Part shown: one piece after another, positions 1 through 7,909 of the stretch
Numbering within the stretch: the stretch's first letter is position 1
Layout: each line of letters opens with the position of its first letter
Assembly: GCA_025458585.1 (NCBI GenBank)
Contig: JALOSD010000018.1
Span: 1 to 36,984 of the forward strand
Reading direction: 5' to 3'
Length of the DNA: 36,984 nucleotides
From: Burkholderiaceae bacterium
Lineage (GTDB): Bacteria; Pseudomonadota; Gammaproteobacteria; Burkholderiales; Burkholderiaceae_C
Position numbers and translations under genes: made by a program
Notes under the pieces: model-generated
What the model was told of the DNA's origin: nothing
Databases searched by the model: none
Seen by the model: the letters and a program-made list of their open reading frames with translations, nothing else

Positions 1-1
1 G

Positions 2-154
2 ACGCAGATCCTGCAGAACCTCGACGACCTGCTCGGCAAGGGCGAGGCCGAGAAGCACGCCGCCGACGCCGCCGCGGCGCGCAAGGCGGGGACGACCAAA
101 ACCTCGAACGGCAAAGTGGCCGCCAAGAAATCGACCTCGCGTCGCAAGGCCTGA
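2..154 (+). CDS. 3' end of an unidentified gene (partial)
   Basis: Open frame running in from the left edge and stopping at a TGA at 152-154, giving the last 50 residues of a protein. The visible part is a short Leu/Asp/Gln-rich segment that could be helical, followed by an Ala-rich stretch and a basic Lys/Ser/Arg tail ending KKSTSRRKA. Such tails are seen on nucleic-acid-binding proteins and on some phasin-like granule proteins, but nothing here identifies the family. Codon use is GC-rich like the neighbours. It converges on the acyl-CoA-binding protein gene, with a hairpin-rich repeat between them. Real coding sequence is likely; function is unknown. Confidence 0.55.
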   Translation, partial: TQILQNLDDLLGKGEAEKHAADAAAARKAGTTKTSNGKVAAKKSTSRRKA

Positions 155-204
155 GGACTGCGACGGGCCGGCTCACTCCCGCGGCTCGCATCGCGCCGAC
201 CTTT

Positions 205-286
205 CGAGCGGTCGCGGCGGATCCGGCTTCGCCGGTCCGCTCGCGGCGCCCCCCTTGGGCGGAAGCGCCGAAGGCGCCTCGGGGGG
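205..286 (+). repeat. Dispersed hairpin-rich intergenic repeat, copy 1
   Basis: Non-coding segment containing several short inverted elements (GGCTTCGCC, a C-run facing a G-run, GCGCCGAAGGCGC). The reverse complement of the segment at 15325-15407 matches it over most of its length: both share GGATCCGGCTTCGCCGGTCC, then a C-run, then GCGCCGAAGGCGC and a terminal CGGGGGG. It lies between two convergent genes, so it may also work as a bidirectional terminator. This looks like a REP-type element; mobility is not shown. Confidence 0.7.
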
Positions 287-541
287 TTACTTCAATGACG
301 CGATGAGGTCGACGTACTCCTGCATCGCCGTCGCCGCGTCCTTGCCCTTCTGCTCGTTCCAGGCGTCCCACTTCGCGCGGCCGACCATGTCGGTGAAGCC
401 GGGGCGCTTGCCCTCGACGTCGCCCTCGGTGGCCTGCTTGTACAGCGAGTAGATCTGCAGCAGCGTCGCGTTGTCGGGCTTCTCCGGCAGCTTCTTGCTG
501 TCGGCCACCGCCTTCTCGAACCGCTTCTCGAGGTCGGCCAT
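287..541 (-). CDS. Acyl-CoA-binding protein (ACBP)
   Basis: An 84-residue protein, the usual size for a single ACBP domain, a four-helix cytosolic carrier of long-chain acyl-CoA. Recognisable family features are the N-terminal MADLEKRFEKAV helix, LQIYSLYKQATEGDV (the YxxYKQAT core) near residues 28-42, and the KRPGFTDMVGRAKWDAW segment with the conserved Lys/Trp residues that contact CoA. The ATG at 541 is chosen over an upstream in-frame start because AGGAGA lies just before it and the family begins here. The gene is divergent from a wax ester synthase/DGAT-like acyltransferase that would use acyl-CoA, so a joint role in acyl-CoA storage or trafficking is reasonable inference. Confidence 0.92.
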   Translation of the reverse strand: MADLEKRFEKAVADSKKLPEKPDNATLLQIYSLYKQATEGDVEGKRPGFTDMVGRAKWDAWNEQKGKDAATAMQEYVDLIASLK

Positions 542-636
542 CGCCTGTCTCCTGTCGGTGAAAATGTGAGTTGACGCTGTCGATGTTAACCACCATCGTC
601 GGCACGCGACCACGACGACAACCCGAGGAGACCACG
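542..636. promoter_or_regulatory. Divergent promoter region, ACBP / acyltransferase
   Basis: A 95-bp gap between two divergent starts. It holds a locally less GC-rich stretch with TTGACG at 571-576 and the palindrome GTTAAC at 585-590. Both genes have good ribosome sites at its edges (AGGAGA for the - gene, GAGGAGA at 623-629 for the + gene). No convincing paired -35/-10 could be fixed, so only the region is given. Confidence 0.3.
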
Positions 637-2064
637 ATGCCGCCAGCCACCGAACGCATGTCGCGGGTCGACACCGCGTGGCTGCGCATGGACAGCGACG
701 TCAACCTGATGATGATCACCGGCGTCTGGTTGCTGACGCCGGCGGTGAGCTTCGAGGCGTTGTGCGAGCGCCTGCGCGCGACCATGCTGCGCTACCCGCG
801 CTTCAAGCAGAAGGTGGTCGAGGACGCGCTCGGCTACCTGTGGGTCGAGGACGAGACCTTCGACGTCGAGCGGCACGTCACGCGCGAGAAGCTGGCGCGC
901 CGGCGCGGCCAGAGCGAGCGCCAGGCGCTGCAGGTGAGGGTGGCCGAGCTCGCGACGACGGCGCTCGACCACGAGCACCCGCTGTGGCACTGGCACCTGA
1001 TCGAGGACTACGAAGGCGGCTGCGCCGTCGTCATCCGCATCCACCACTGCATCGGCGACGGCATCGCGCTGATGTCGGTGCTGATGGCGATCACCGACGG
1101 CGGCCACGCGCCGCCGCAGCGGCGCCGCCACCGCGAGCACGGTCACGACGGCGACTGGCTCGCCGACGCCGTCGTGCGCCCGCTGACCGAGGTCACCGTG
1201 AAGGCGATCGGCATGTACGGCGAGGGTGTCGCGAAGTCGATCGACATGCTCGCGCATCCCGGCAAGCCGCTCGCCGGCTCGCTCGACCTCGCGCGCACCG
1301 GCATGCAGGTGATCAACGATGCGGCGGCGCTGGCGCTGATGTCCGACGACTCGAAGACGCGGCTCAAGGGCCGGCCGATCGGCCTCAAGCGCGTGGCCTG
1401 GTGCGAGCCGCTGCCGCTCGACGACGTGAAGGCGGTCGGCAAGGCGCTGAACTGTTCGGTCAACGACGTGCTGCTGTCGTGCGTGGCCGGCGCGATCGGC
1501 GACTACCTGCGCGACATCGGCGACGACCCGGCGGGCAAGGAGATCCGCGCGATGGTGCCGGTCAACCTGCGGCCGATCGAGCAGGCGTACAAGCTGGGCA
1601 ACCGCTTCGGCCTCGTGCCGCTCGTGCTGCCGATCGGCATCGACAACCCGATCGAGCGCGTCTACGCGGTGCGCGAGCGCATGGCCGAGCTCAAGGGCAG
1701 CTACCAGCCGCTGCTGGCGTTCGCGATCCTCGCCGGCGCCGGCCTGCTCGTGAAGCCGGCGCAGGACTTCGTCACCGGCCTGTTCGCCCGCAAGACGACG
1801 GCCGTGATGACGAACGTGCCAGGCCCGCGCGAGCCGCTGAAGTTCTGCGGCTCGACGCTGCGGCAGAACATGTTCTGGGTGCCGCAGTCCGGGCACATCG
1901 GCATGGGGGTGTCGATCCTGAGCTACGCCGGCGGCGTGCAGTTCGGCCTCATCACCGACAAGAAGCTGTGCCCCGAGCCGCAGCGCATCATCGACCGCTT
2001 CGCGCCCGAGTTCGAGAAGCTGCTGTGGGTCACGATGATGCTGCCGTGGGGGGAGGCGGCGTAG
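637..2064 (+). CDS. WS/DGAT-type wax ester synthase / diacylglycerol O-acyltransferase-like protein
   Basis: A 475-residue protein of the bacterial wax ester synthase/diacylglycerol acyltransferase family, which transfers acyl groups from acyl-CoA to fatty alcohol or diacylglycerol to make neutral storage lipid at the inner face of the membrane. The N-terminus MSRVDTAWLRMD is typical, and the catalytic HHxxxDG motif is intact as HHCIGDG at residues 136-142. The C-terminal half carries the second conserved domain, with segments such as VNLRP, GNRFGLVPLVLP and MTNVPGPREPL. Start at 637 has GAGGAGA upstream; an in-frame ATG at 571 would only add an unconserved tail. The family is certain, but the real acceptor cannot be read from sequence and some members are not wax-forming. 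Confidence 0.88.
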   Translation: MPPATERMSRVDTAWLRMDSDVNLMMITGVWLLTPAVSFEALCERLRATMLRYPRFKQKVVEDALGYLWVEDETFDVERHVTREKLARRRGQSERQALQVRVAELATTALDHEHPLWHWHLIEDYEGGCAVVIRIHHCIGDGIALMSVLMAITDGGHAPPQRRRHREHGHDGDWLADAVVRPLTEVTVKAIGMYGEGVAKSIDMLAHPGKPLAGSLDLARTGMQVINDAAALALMSDDSKTRLKGRPIGLKRVAWCEPLPLDDVKAVGKALNCSVNDVLLSCVAGAIGDYLRDIGDDPAGKEIRAMVPVNLRPIEQAYKLGNRFGLVPLVLPIGIDNPIERVYAVRERMAELKGSYQPLLAFAILAGAGLLVKPAQDFVTGLFARKTTAVMTNVPGPREPLKFCGSTLRQNMFWVPQSGHIGMGVSILSYAGGVQFGLITDKKLCPEPQRIIDRFAPEFEKLLWVTMMLPWGEAA

Positions 2065-2125
2065 CGCGGCATCGTCGGGGCCGTGGGCTTTGCCCCCTCG
2101 CAGAGCTCGGGGGCCTGCATGCCGT

Positions 2126-2149
2126 CCAAGCCTGCGCAGGCAGGCTTGG
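2126..2149. terminator. Perfect 10-bp hairpin between convergent genes
   Basis: CCAAGCCTGC, a 4-nt loop GCAG, then GCAGGCTTGG: a perfect 10-bp stem. It is placed between the stop of the acyltransferase (+) and the stop of the TPR gene (-), so it can serve both transcripts. There is no T-run on either side, so intrinsic termination is not certain; it could instead stop 3' decay or act with Rho. Confidence 0.6.
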
Positions 2150-2160
2150 AGCCGCGGCAT

Positions 2161-2934
2161 TCAGTCCTCCAGCTCGGCTTTCGCCATCTCGACGTCAAGG
2201 CGTTCCATAGCATCCATCGGCTGGCACGCGGCGGCGTCGACGTAGAGCTTTTCGGCGTCCTTCAGCTTCTTCTCGCCTTCGAGCATCACGAGGCCGTTGG
2301 CGTATTCGACCATCGCGATCGCGCTCGCCGGGTTGAGCTTCAGCGCTTCTCGGTACAGCTTCAGGCCCGTGGCGGTGTCGGCGCCTTGCGTCTTGCCGAT
2401 CAGCTTGCCGACCTTGTCGATCACCTCGGCGTGGAACGAGCCGAGCGCGATGTGCGCGTCGGCGTGCTTCGGCGCGAGCTTGATCGCCGTCTCGAGCGCG
2501 TGCTTGACCGTGCCGCCGAGCCCCTGCGCCAGTGCCTTCGCCACGCTGATGCCCTGGCTGTAGCGGCCGAGCGCGTAGGCCTGCCAGTAGAAGGCATTCG
2601 GGTTCTTCGGCTCGGCTGCCTGCTGCGCCTCGGCGCGTTCGGCGGCTTCCTGGAACATCGCGAGCTTGGTCTTCTCGCTCTTCTCGAGGTAGTTGGCGTA
2701 GATGCACTGCGCCTTGTTGGCCACCGTGATGCCGGCGCCGCCGGCCTTCAGCCCGGCGTCGTACGCCTTCTGGAACTCGCCGGCGTGGAACAGCGCCCAC
2801 GCCGCCTGCACCGCCTCGTCCTTCGGCCAGGGTTCGACGTCGCCGGCGTGCAGCCGCGCCCAGTGCTTCTTCAGCGCCGCGGCGTCGTAGCGGTAGTCGG
2901 CGCTGTCGTACGGAAAGGCGGTCCACTTGGCCAT
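2161..2934 (-). CDS. TPR-like protein of unknown function
   Basis: A 257-residue soluble protein with no signal peptide or membrane segment. Helix pairs resembling tetratricopeptide repeats are visible, including one around residues 40-62 (AAWALFHAGEFQKAYDAGLK), a segment with HADAHIALGSFHAEVIDKVG near 155-175, and LKLYREALKLNPASAIAMVEYA near 190-212. TPR folds bind other proteins, and no catalytic motif is seen. GAGGAGA precedes the ATG. It lies 37 bp downstream of the TetR gene in the same direction and is probably co-transcribed with it. The function cannot be assigned. Confidence 0.8.
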   Translation of the reverse strand: MAKWTAFPYDSADYRYDAAALKKHWARLHAGDVEPWPKDEAVQAAWALFHAGEFQKAYDAGLKAGGAGITVANKAQCIYANYLEKSEKTKLAMFQEAAERAEAQQAAEPKNPNAFYWQAYALGRYSQGISVAKALAQGLGGTVKHALETAIKLAPKHADAHIALGSFHAEVIDKVGKLIGKTQGADTATGLKLYREALKLNPASAIAMVEYANGLVMLEGEKKLKDAEKLYVDAAACQPMDAMERLDVEMAKAELED

Positions 2935-2971
2935 CGGCGTCTCCTCGTTGGTTCCTGGTCGGTGTCGGCGT

Positions 2972-3640
2972 TCAGCTCTTGCGGTACGGGCTCACGAGGC
3001 CGTGCAGGTGCTCGCGCGCGGCCGCGTCGAGGTAGGGCATCAGCAGGCTGAGCACGTGGTAGGCGCCGCGCACGAGCGCGGCGCCGGCGCTCTCGGGCTC
3101 GAGCGCATGGCGCGGATCGCGCACGTACTCGTAGCTGAGCCAGTAGGTCAGCACGACGACCATCGCGGTCGCTACCGGCTCGGCCTCGCTCGCGCCGATG
3201 CGCACGCCGCTGCCGCGCGCCAGGCCGTCGAGCACGGCGCGCACCGCGCGGCCCTTGTTCTTCAGCACGTACTGAAACTGCGTCTCGAGCTTGCGGTTCT
3301 TGCTCAGCAGGTCGTTGAGGTCGCGGTACAGGAAGCGGTACTGCCAGATCAGCTCGAACAGCATGTGGAAGAACAGCCACGCGTCCTCGACGTGGCGCAC
3401 GTCGTCGGCGGCGCGCAGCAGCTCGGTGAGCGACTTCTCGTAGCGGCCGAAGAGGGCGTTGATCAGCTCGTCCTTGGCCGGGTAGTGGTAGTACAGGTTG
3501 CCCGGGCTGATGTTCAGCTCGGCCGAGATCAGCGTCGTGCTGACGTTGGGCTCGCCGAAGCGGTTGAACAGGTCGAGCGTTACCTCGAGGATGCGCTCGG
3601 CGGTGCGGCGCGGCGGCTTCTTCGGCGTCGACGGCGACAT
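2972..3640 (-). CDS. TetR/AcrR family transcriptional regulator
   Basis: A 222-residue protein with an N-terminal TetR helix-turn-helix domain. RTAERILEVTLDLFNRFGE is helix 1, and residues about 36-55 (TTLISAELNISPGNLYYHYP) form the HTH ending in the characteristic LYYHYPAKDELI. The C-terminal ligand-binding domain is helical with many aromatic residues, which suggests a hydrophobic ligand, but the inducer is unknown. The start at 3640 is preferred; an in-frame start at 3661 adds seven residues. It is followed by the TPR gene, and its promoter region abuts that of the ABC exporter on the other strand, so autoregulation or control of either neighbour is possible. Confidence 0.88.
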   Translation of the reverse strand: MSPSTPKKPPRRTAERILEVTLDLFNRFGEPNVSTTLISAELNISPGNLYYHYPAKDELINALFGRYEKSLTELLRAADDVRHVEDAWLFFHMLFELIWQYRFLYRDLNDLLSKNRKLETQFQYVLKNKGRAVRAVLDGLARGSGVRIGASEAEPVATAMVVVLTYWLSYEYVRDPRHALEPESAGAALVRGAYHVLSLLMPYLDAAAREHLHGLVSPYRKS

Positions 3641-3696
3641 GGTGCGTCGATTCTGGCGCAACGCCGGCGCCTGGGGCGGGCGCCGAAACCCGTGCC

Positions 3697-3702
3697 TACA
3701 AT
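3697..3702 (+). promoter_or_regulatory. -10-like box close to the ABC ATPase start
   Basis: TACAAT matches the sigma-70 -10 consensus at five of six positions and stands out in GC-rich sequence. Its end is 9 bp from the ATG at 3712, so the transcript would be leaderless or nearly so. No clear -35 is visible. Confidence 0.35.
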
Positions 3703-3711
3703 CGCGCCCCC

Positions 3712-4626
3712 ATGCCCGCCGTCCGCTTCGAGCACGTCACCAAGGTGTACCGCGGCGCGCGCGGGCCGTTCAAGGCGCTCGACGACGTGTCGTTCGACAT
3801 CGAGCGCGGCGAGTTCTTCGGCCTGCTCGGCCCCAACGGCGCCGGCAAGACGACGCTGATCTCGATCCTGGCCGGCCTGGCGCGCGCTACCGGGGGCCGC
3901 GTCACCGTGATGGGCCACGACGTCGTCGCCGACTACGCCGCCGCGCGCCGGGCGCTGGGCATCGTGCCGCAGGAGCTCGTTTTCGACCCCTTCTTCAGCG
4001 TGCGCGAGACGCTGCGCATCCAGAGCGGCTACTTCGGCGTGCACGGCAACGACGCCTGGATCGACGAGCTGCTCGAAGGCCTGGGCCTCGCCGACAAGGC
4101 GGGCGCCAACATGCGGCAGCTGTCGGGCGGCATGAAGCGGCGCGTGCTGGTGGCGCAGGCCCTCGTCCACCGGCCGCCGGTGATCGTGCTCGACGAGCCG
4201 ACCGCCGGCGTCGACGTCGAGCTGAGGCAGACGCTGTGGCAGTTCGTCGCGCGGCTGAACAAGGCCGGCCACACGGTGCTGCTGACGACGCACTACCTCG
4301 AGGAAGCCGAGGCGCTGTGCTCGCGCATCGCGATGCTCAAGCTCGGCCGCATCGTCGCGCTCGACCGCACGTCGGCGCTGCTCGCCGGCACCGCGAGCAC
4401 GATGCTGCGCTTCAAGACCGACGACGCGCTGCCGGCCGACGTGGCCGCGCACGCGCGCGTGACGGGGCGGATCGCGCAGGTCAGCGCGCACGACGCCGCC
4501 GAGGTCGAGCGCCTGCTCGCGCGCCTGCGCGAGAGCGGCGTGCGCATCGAGGACCTCGAGATCGGCCGTGCCGACCTGGAGGACGTGTTCCTCGAGATCA
4601 TGCAGGGCGCGGGGCAGGCCGCATGA
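3712..4626 (+). CDS. ABC-2 type transporter ATP-binding protein (YadG-like)
   Basis: A 304-residue ATPase subunit of an ABC exporter. Walker A is GPNGAGKTT at residues 40-48, the Q-loop VPQE at 85-88, the signature LSGGMKRR at 137-144, and Walker B VIVLDEPTAG at 157-166, followed by the H-loop TTHYLEEAE. Length and the GVDVELRQTLW stretch after Walker B resemble E. coli YadG. Its stop overlaps the start of the permease gene (ATGA), so the two are translationally coupled. In other Burkholderiales a similar pair commonly stands just before bolA-murA-his. The transported substrate is unknown. Confidence 0.92.
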   Translation: MPAVRFEHVTKVYRGARGPFKALDDVSFDIERGEFFGLLGPNGAGKTTLISILAGLARATGGRVTVMGHDVVADYAAARRALGIVPQELVFDPFFSVRETLRIQSGYFGVHGNDAWIDELLEGLGLADKAGANMRQLSGGMKRRVLVAQALVHRPPVIVLDEPTAGVDVELRQTLWQFVARLNKAGHTVLLTTHYLEEAEALCSRIAMLKLGRIVALDRTSALLAGTASTMLRFKTDDALPADVAAHARVTGRIAQVSAHDAAEVERLLARLRESGVRIEDLEIGRADLEDVFLEIMQGAGQAA

Positions 4627-5384
4627 AGCTCGCCGGCGCGCGCACGCTGTTTTACAAGGAGGTGCTGCGGTTCTGGAAGGTCGCCTTCCAGACCGTCGGC
4701 GCGCCGGTGCTCACGGCCGTGCTGTACCTGCTGATCTTCGGCCACGTGCTCGAGGGCCGGGTCGAGGTCTTCCCGGGCGTGGGCTACACGAGCTTCCTGA
4801 TTCCGGGCCTCGTGATGATGAGCGTGCTGCAGAACGCGTTCGCCAACAGCTCGTCGAGCCTGATCCAGAGCAAGATCACCGGCAACATCGTGTTCCTGCT
4901 GGTCACGCCGCTGTCGCACTGGGCCTGGTATGCGGCCTACGTCGGCGCGTCGGTGGTGCGCGGGCTCGCCGTGGGCCTCGGCGTGTTCGCGGTCACGGTG
5001 TGGTTCGCGCCGATGCGCTTCGAGCAGCCGCTGTGGATCCTCGTCTTCGCCGCGCTCGGTGCCGGGCTGATGGGTTCGCTCGGTCTGATCGCCGGGCTGT
5101 GGGCCGAGAAGTTCGACCAGATGGCGGCATTCCAGAACTTCATCGTGATGCCGCTGACCTTCCTCGCCGGCGTGTTCTATTCGGTGCACGGGCTGCCGCC
5201 GTTCTGGCTCGAGGTCAGCCACCTGAACCCGTTCTTCTACATGGTCGACGGCTTCCGTGCCGGCTTCTTCGGCGTCAGCGACGTGTCGCCGTGGCTGAGT
5301 CTCGCGGTGGTCGGCGTCGCGTTCGTCGTCGTCGCCGCGATCACGCTGCGGCTGCTGGCCAGCGGCTACAAACTGCGCCACTGA
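4623..5384 (+). CDS. ABC-2 type transporter permease (YadH-like)
   Basis: A 253-residue inner-membrane protein of the ABC-2 permease family, near the 256 residues of E. coli YadH. Hydrophobic segments appear at about residues 22-40, 55-75, 105-130, 135-160, 168-190 and 222-246, consistent with six membrane spans. The PLTFLAGVFYSVHGLP stretch followed by HLNPFFYMVDGFR is the characteristic ABC-2 motif near the fifth span. The start overlaps the ATPase stop by 4 nt. The 3' end overlaps the convergent M48 protease gene by 19 nt, leaving no room for a separate terminator. Confidence 0.9.
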   Translation: MKLAGARTLFYKEVLRFWKVAFQTVGAPVLTAVLYLLIFGHVLEGRVEVFPGVGYTSFLIPGLVMMSVLQNAFANSSSSLIQSKITGNIVFLLVTPLSHWAWYAAYVGASVVRGLAVGLGVFAVTVWFAPMRFEQPLWILVFAALGAGLMGSLGLIAGLWAEKFDQMAAFQNFIVMPLTFLAGVFYSVHGLPPFWLEVSHLNPFFYMVDGFRAGFFGVSDVSPWLSLAVVGVAFVVVAAITLRLLASGYKLRH

Positions 5385-7216
5385 GACTCGACGTCGGGCA
5401 CGCGCGCGCCCAGCGCCGGCGGCAACGGCGCCTCGAGCAGCCGCGCGGCGGTCAGCAGCGTCGCCGCCGCGGTGTCCGACGACGCGAGCGCCGGGTCGGC
5501 CGCCCACGCGGCGACCCATTCGCGCACCGGCAGCGGCCGCTGCAGGCCGGCGACGCGCTGCAGCCGCACGAGGGCACGCCAGGCACGCGGCGGCCGCAGG
5601 GGCGGCGTCGGCCGGTCGAGGATGCCGAGGGCGTGGCGCGCCCGGCGGGCCCAGCGCGAGGCGGTGCCGCTGTCGGCGCCGAGGGCGTCGGCGAGCACCG
5701 CGGTGGCGAGTGTCAGGTCGTCGCCGCGCGCGGCAAGCGCGTTGCGCGGCCCCGGCGCCGCGAAGCCGAGCGCGGCACCGCGCAGCCGCTGCCGCAACAG
5801 AAGCCAGCGCAGCGCCACGGTCGGTGTCGTCGCGAAGGTCTTCGCATCGGCGAGCAGGGCCCGTCGCGGCGCGGCCGCCCAGCTGGCGGCGCGGCGCGCC
5901 AGCGCGTCGAAGGTCACGAGCCGCGTCGTCGGCGCGAGCGCGTCGAGGTCGGCGCGCATCGCCGCCGCCCGCGCCGGCGGCAGCGTCTGCCACGCCGCCG
6001 TGTCGTCGGCGCCAGGCGGGCGCAGCAGCGCGAGCAGCGCTGCACGCAGCTCGCCCGCGCCGTGCCACAGCGCGATGCGCTGCAGGGCTTCGGACTCGCG
6101 CGCGCGACGCTGGACCTCCGGCGGGGCGAGGCCGGGGCGCTGCAGCGCATCGTGGTGCGCCGCCTCGGGCGCCGCCGCGTCCGCGCGTCGGGCGGTGGTC
6201 GGTGCCAGCGCCACGACCGGCAGCTCCGGGGCATCGTCCATTGGCGGTGGCAGCACGTCGGCGGGCAGGTTCGGCATCGCGCGCCCGTACAGGCGGCGGA
6301 TGCGCTCGGCCAGCGGCGGGTGCGTGGCCCACCAGCCGCCGAACGACGACGAGACGAGGAACAGGTGCGCGAGCGCGCCGGTGCGCGCCGCCAACTCGTC
6401 GGCGTGCCGGCGCTGCTGCTCGGCGATCTTGCGCAGCGCGCTGCCGAGCCCCGCGACCTGGCGCGTGTACTTGACCGCCGACGCGTCGGCGAGGAATTCG
6501 CGCTGGCGCGAGACGGCGGCCTGCAGCAGCCGGCCCGCGAGCCAGCCGAGCGCGCCCACCGCCATCAGCGCGACGCCGAACAGCACGCCGACGTGGCGGC
6601 GGCCGCGCCCGTCGGGCGCGGTCAACCCGCGACCGAGGTCGAACAGCAGCCGCAGACCCCACACCATGCCGATCAGGCGCATGTTAAGCGTCGTGTCGCC
6701 GTGCACCAGGTGGCTGAGCTCGTGCGCGACGACGCCCTGCAGTTCCGCGCGGTCTAGGCGCTCGAGCGCGCCGCGCGTGACGGCGACGACGGCGTCGTCG
6801 GCGCGCCAGCCGGCGGCGAAGGCGTTGATCGCGTCCTCGCGCGGCAGCACCCAGGCCGCCGGCGGCGTCGTGTTGGCGGCGATCGCCATTTCGGCGACGA
6901 CGTTCGCGAAGCGCCGTTCGAGCGGGTCGTGCCGGCTCGCCTCGCGCCCGCCCGCGAGCCGAGCGACGTGCGCGCCGCCCTCGCGCAGGCGCAGCGATTC
7001 GACCGTGCAGCCGCCGAGCACGTACAGCAGCACGAGCGCGGTGTTGGTCGTGAAGAACCAGTCGGGGTACCCCGTCGCCCACGGCGCGGTCAGCCGCCAC
7101 GCGAGCATCAGCGCGAGGTTGACCGCGACGACGAGCCCGATGACGACGAGCACGAACAGCAGCACGAGCTGCCGGGTGCTCGCCTGCGCGGCCTCCTGGT
7201 CCCGGCGAAAGCGCAT
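5366..7216 (-). CDS. Membrane-bound M48 family zinc metalloprotease with long C-terminal extension
   Basis: A 616-residue protein. Two membrane spans at about residues 16-40 and 54-70 are followed by an M48 peptidase domain. The zinc site is HELSH at about 165-169, and the third ligand is the Glu of REFLADA near 240; a further hydrophobic segment lies at 209-235. The family is related to HtpX, which degrades membrane proteins. After about residue 300 there is an Ala/Arg-rich region of some 300 residues with no motif I recognise, much longer than HtpX. The gene lies 19 bp downstream of lemA, a pairing known from other bacteria. It overlaps the end of the permease gene on the opposite strand. 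Confidence 0.88.
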   Translation of the reverse strand: MRFRRDQEAAQASTRQLVLLFVLVVIGLVVAVNLALMLAWRLTAPWATGYPDWFFTTNTALVLLYVLGGCTVESLRLREGGAHVARLAGGREASRHDPLERRFANVVAEMAIAANTTPPAAWVLPREDAINAFAAGWRADDAVVAVTRGALERLDRAELQGVVAHELSHLVHGDTTLNMRLIGMVWGLRLLFDLGRGLTAPDGRGRRHVGVLFGVALMAVGALGWLAGRLLQAAVSRQREFLADASAVKYTRQVAGLGSALRKIAEQQRRHADELAARTGALAHLFLVSSSFGGWWATHPPLAERIRRLYGRAMPNLPADVLPPPMDDAPELPVVALAPTTARRADAAAPEAAHHDALQRPGLAPPEVQRRARESEALQRIALWHGAGELRAALLALLRPPGADDTAAWQTLPPARAAAMRADLDALAPTTRLVTFDALARRAASWAAAPRRALLADAKTFATTPTVALRWLLLRQRLRGAALGFAAPGPRNALAARGDDLTLATAVLADALGADSGTASRWARRARHALGILDRPTPPLRPPRAWRALVRLQRVAGLQRPLPVREWVAAWAADPALASSDTAAATLLTAARLLEAPLPPALGARVPDVESQWRSL

Positions 7217-7235
7217 CGCGCCCGGCGCCGGGCGG

Positions 7236-7850
7236 TCAGAACTGCACGCGCGGCGCGCGCCGTTCCTCGTCGCTCGTCGTCGCCTCGAGCATCGCCGCCG
7301 GCCGGAACCCCGTCAGCCGCGCGACGATCACCGACGGGAAGTGCTGCGCCGCGTTGTTGTGGTCGAGCACGGCGTCGTTGAACGCCTGGCGCGCGAAGGC
7401 GACGCGGTTCTCGGTGTGCGTCAGCTCCTCGCTGAGTTCGCGCATCGTCTTGTCGGCCTTCAGCTCGGGGTACGCCTCGACGACGGCCATCAGCCGCGCG
7501 AGTACGCCGCCGAGCGCGCCGTCGGCGGCGGCGAGCGCGCCGATCAGCGTGCCGTCGGCGGGCGCCTGCTTCGCACGGTCGGCGGCGGCGCGCGCCGTGT
7601 TGCGCGCCGCGGTCACGGCTTCGAGCGTCTCGCGTTCGTGCTGCAGGTACTTCTTCGCGACCTCGACGAGGTTGGGCACGAGGTCGTAGCGGCGCTTGAG
7701 CTGCACGTCGATCTGCGCGAACGCGTTGCCGATCTCGTTGCGCAGCCTGACCAGGCGGTTGTAGACCCACACCGCCCAGACGACGACGGCGGCCGCGAGT
7801 GCCCACTTCAGGAGCGCGGACGGCGAGATGCCGAGGGTTTCGAAGTCCAT
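7236..7850 (-). CDS. lemA: LemA family protein
   Basis: A 204-residue protein with one N-terminal membrane segment (about residues 10-30, LLKWALAAAVVVWAVWVYN) followed by the LemA coiled domain. The diagnostic stretch RLRNEIGNAFAQIDVQLKRR is followed by YDLVPNLVEVAKKYLQHE, matching the family core. The C-terminus has NDAVLDHNNAAQHFPSVIVA, also typical. LemA proteins are thought to be anchored in the membrane with a helical bundle outside; their molecular role is not settled. The adjacent downstream M48 protease suggests envelope protein quality control. AAAGG lies upstream of the ATG, and the gene is divergent from ibaG. Confidence 0.92.
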   Translation of the reverse strand: MDFETLGISPSALLKWALAAAVVVWAVWVYNRLVRLRNEIGNAFAQIDVQLKRRYDLVPNLVEVAKKYLQHERETLEAVTAARNTARAAADRAKQAPADGTLIGALAAADGALGGVLARLMAVVEAYPELKADKTMRELSEELTHTENRVAFARQAFNDAVLDHNNAAQHFPSVIVARLTGFRPAAMLEATTSDEERRAPRVQF

Positions 7851-7893
7851 CGTGGCCTTTCGAGCGAAACGGGAAGGGCGCCGGCGCGGTCCG

Positions 7894-7899
7894 TAGAAT
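7894..7899 (+). promoter_or_regulatory. -10-like box before ibaG
   Basis: TAGAAT in the 59-bp gap between lemA and ibaG, ending 10 bp before the ibaG ATG at 7910. This spacing gives only a few nucleotides of leader. No good -35 is seen, so the call is tentative. It would drive the ibaG-murA-his series. Confidence 0.35.
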
Positions 7900-7909
7900 C
7901 GGGACGACC

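Noticed and set aside
586..2160. A 524-codon open frame on the - strand over the acyltransferase gene
   Set aside because: Arg/His/Ala-rich sequence without motifs, a typical antisense shadow of a GC-rich gene; the + strand has the complete HHxxxDG enzyme.
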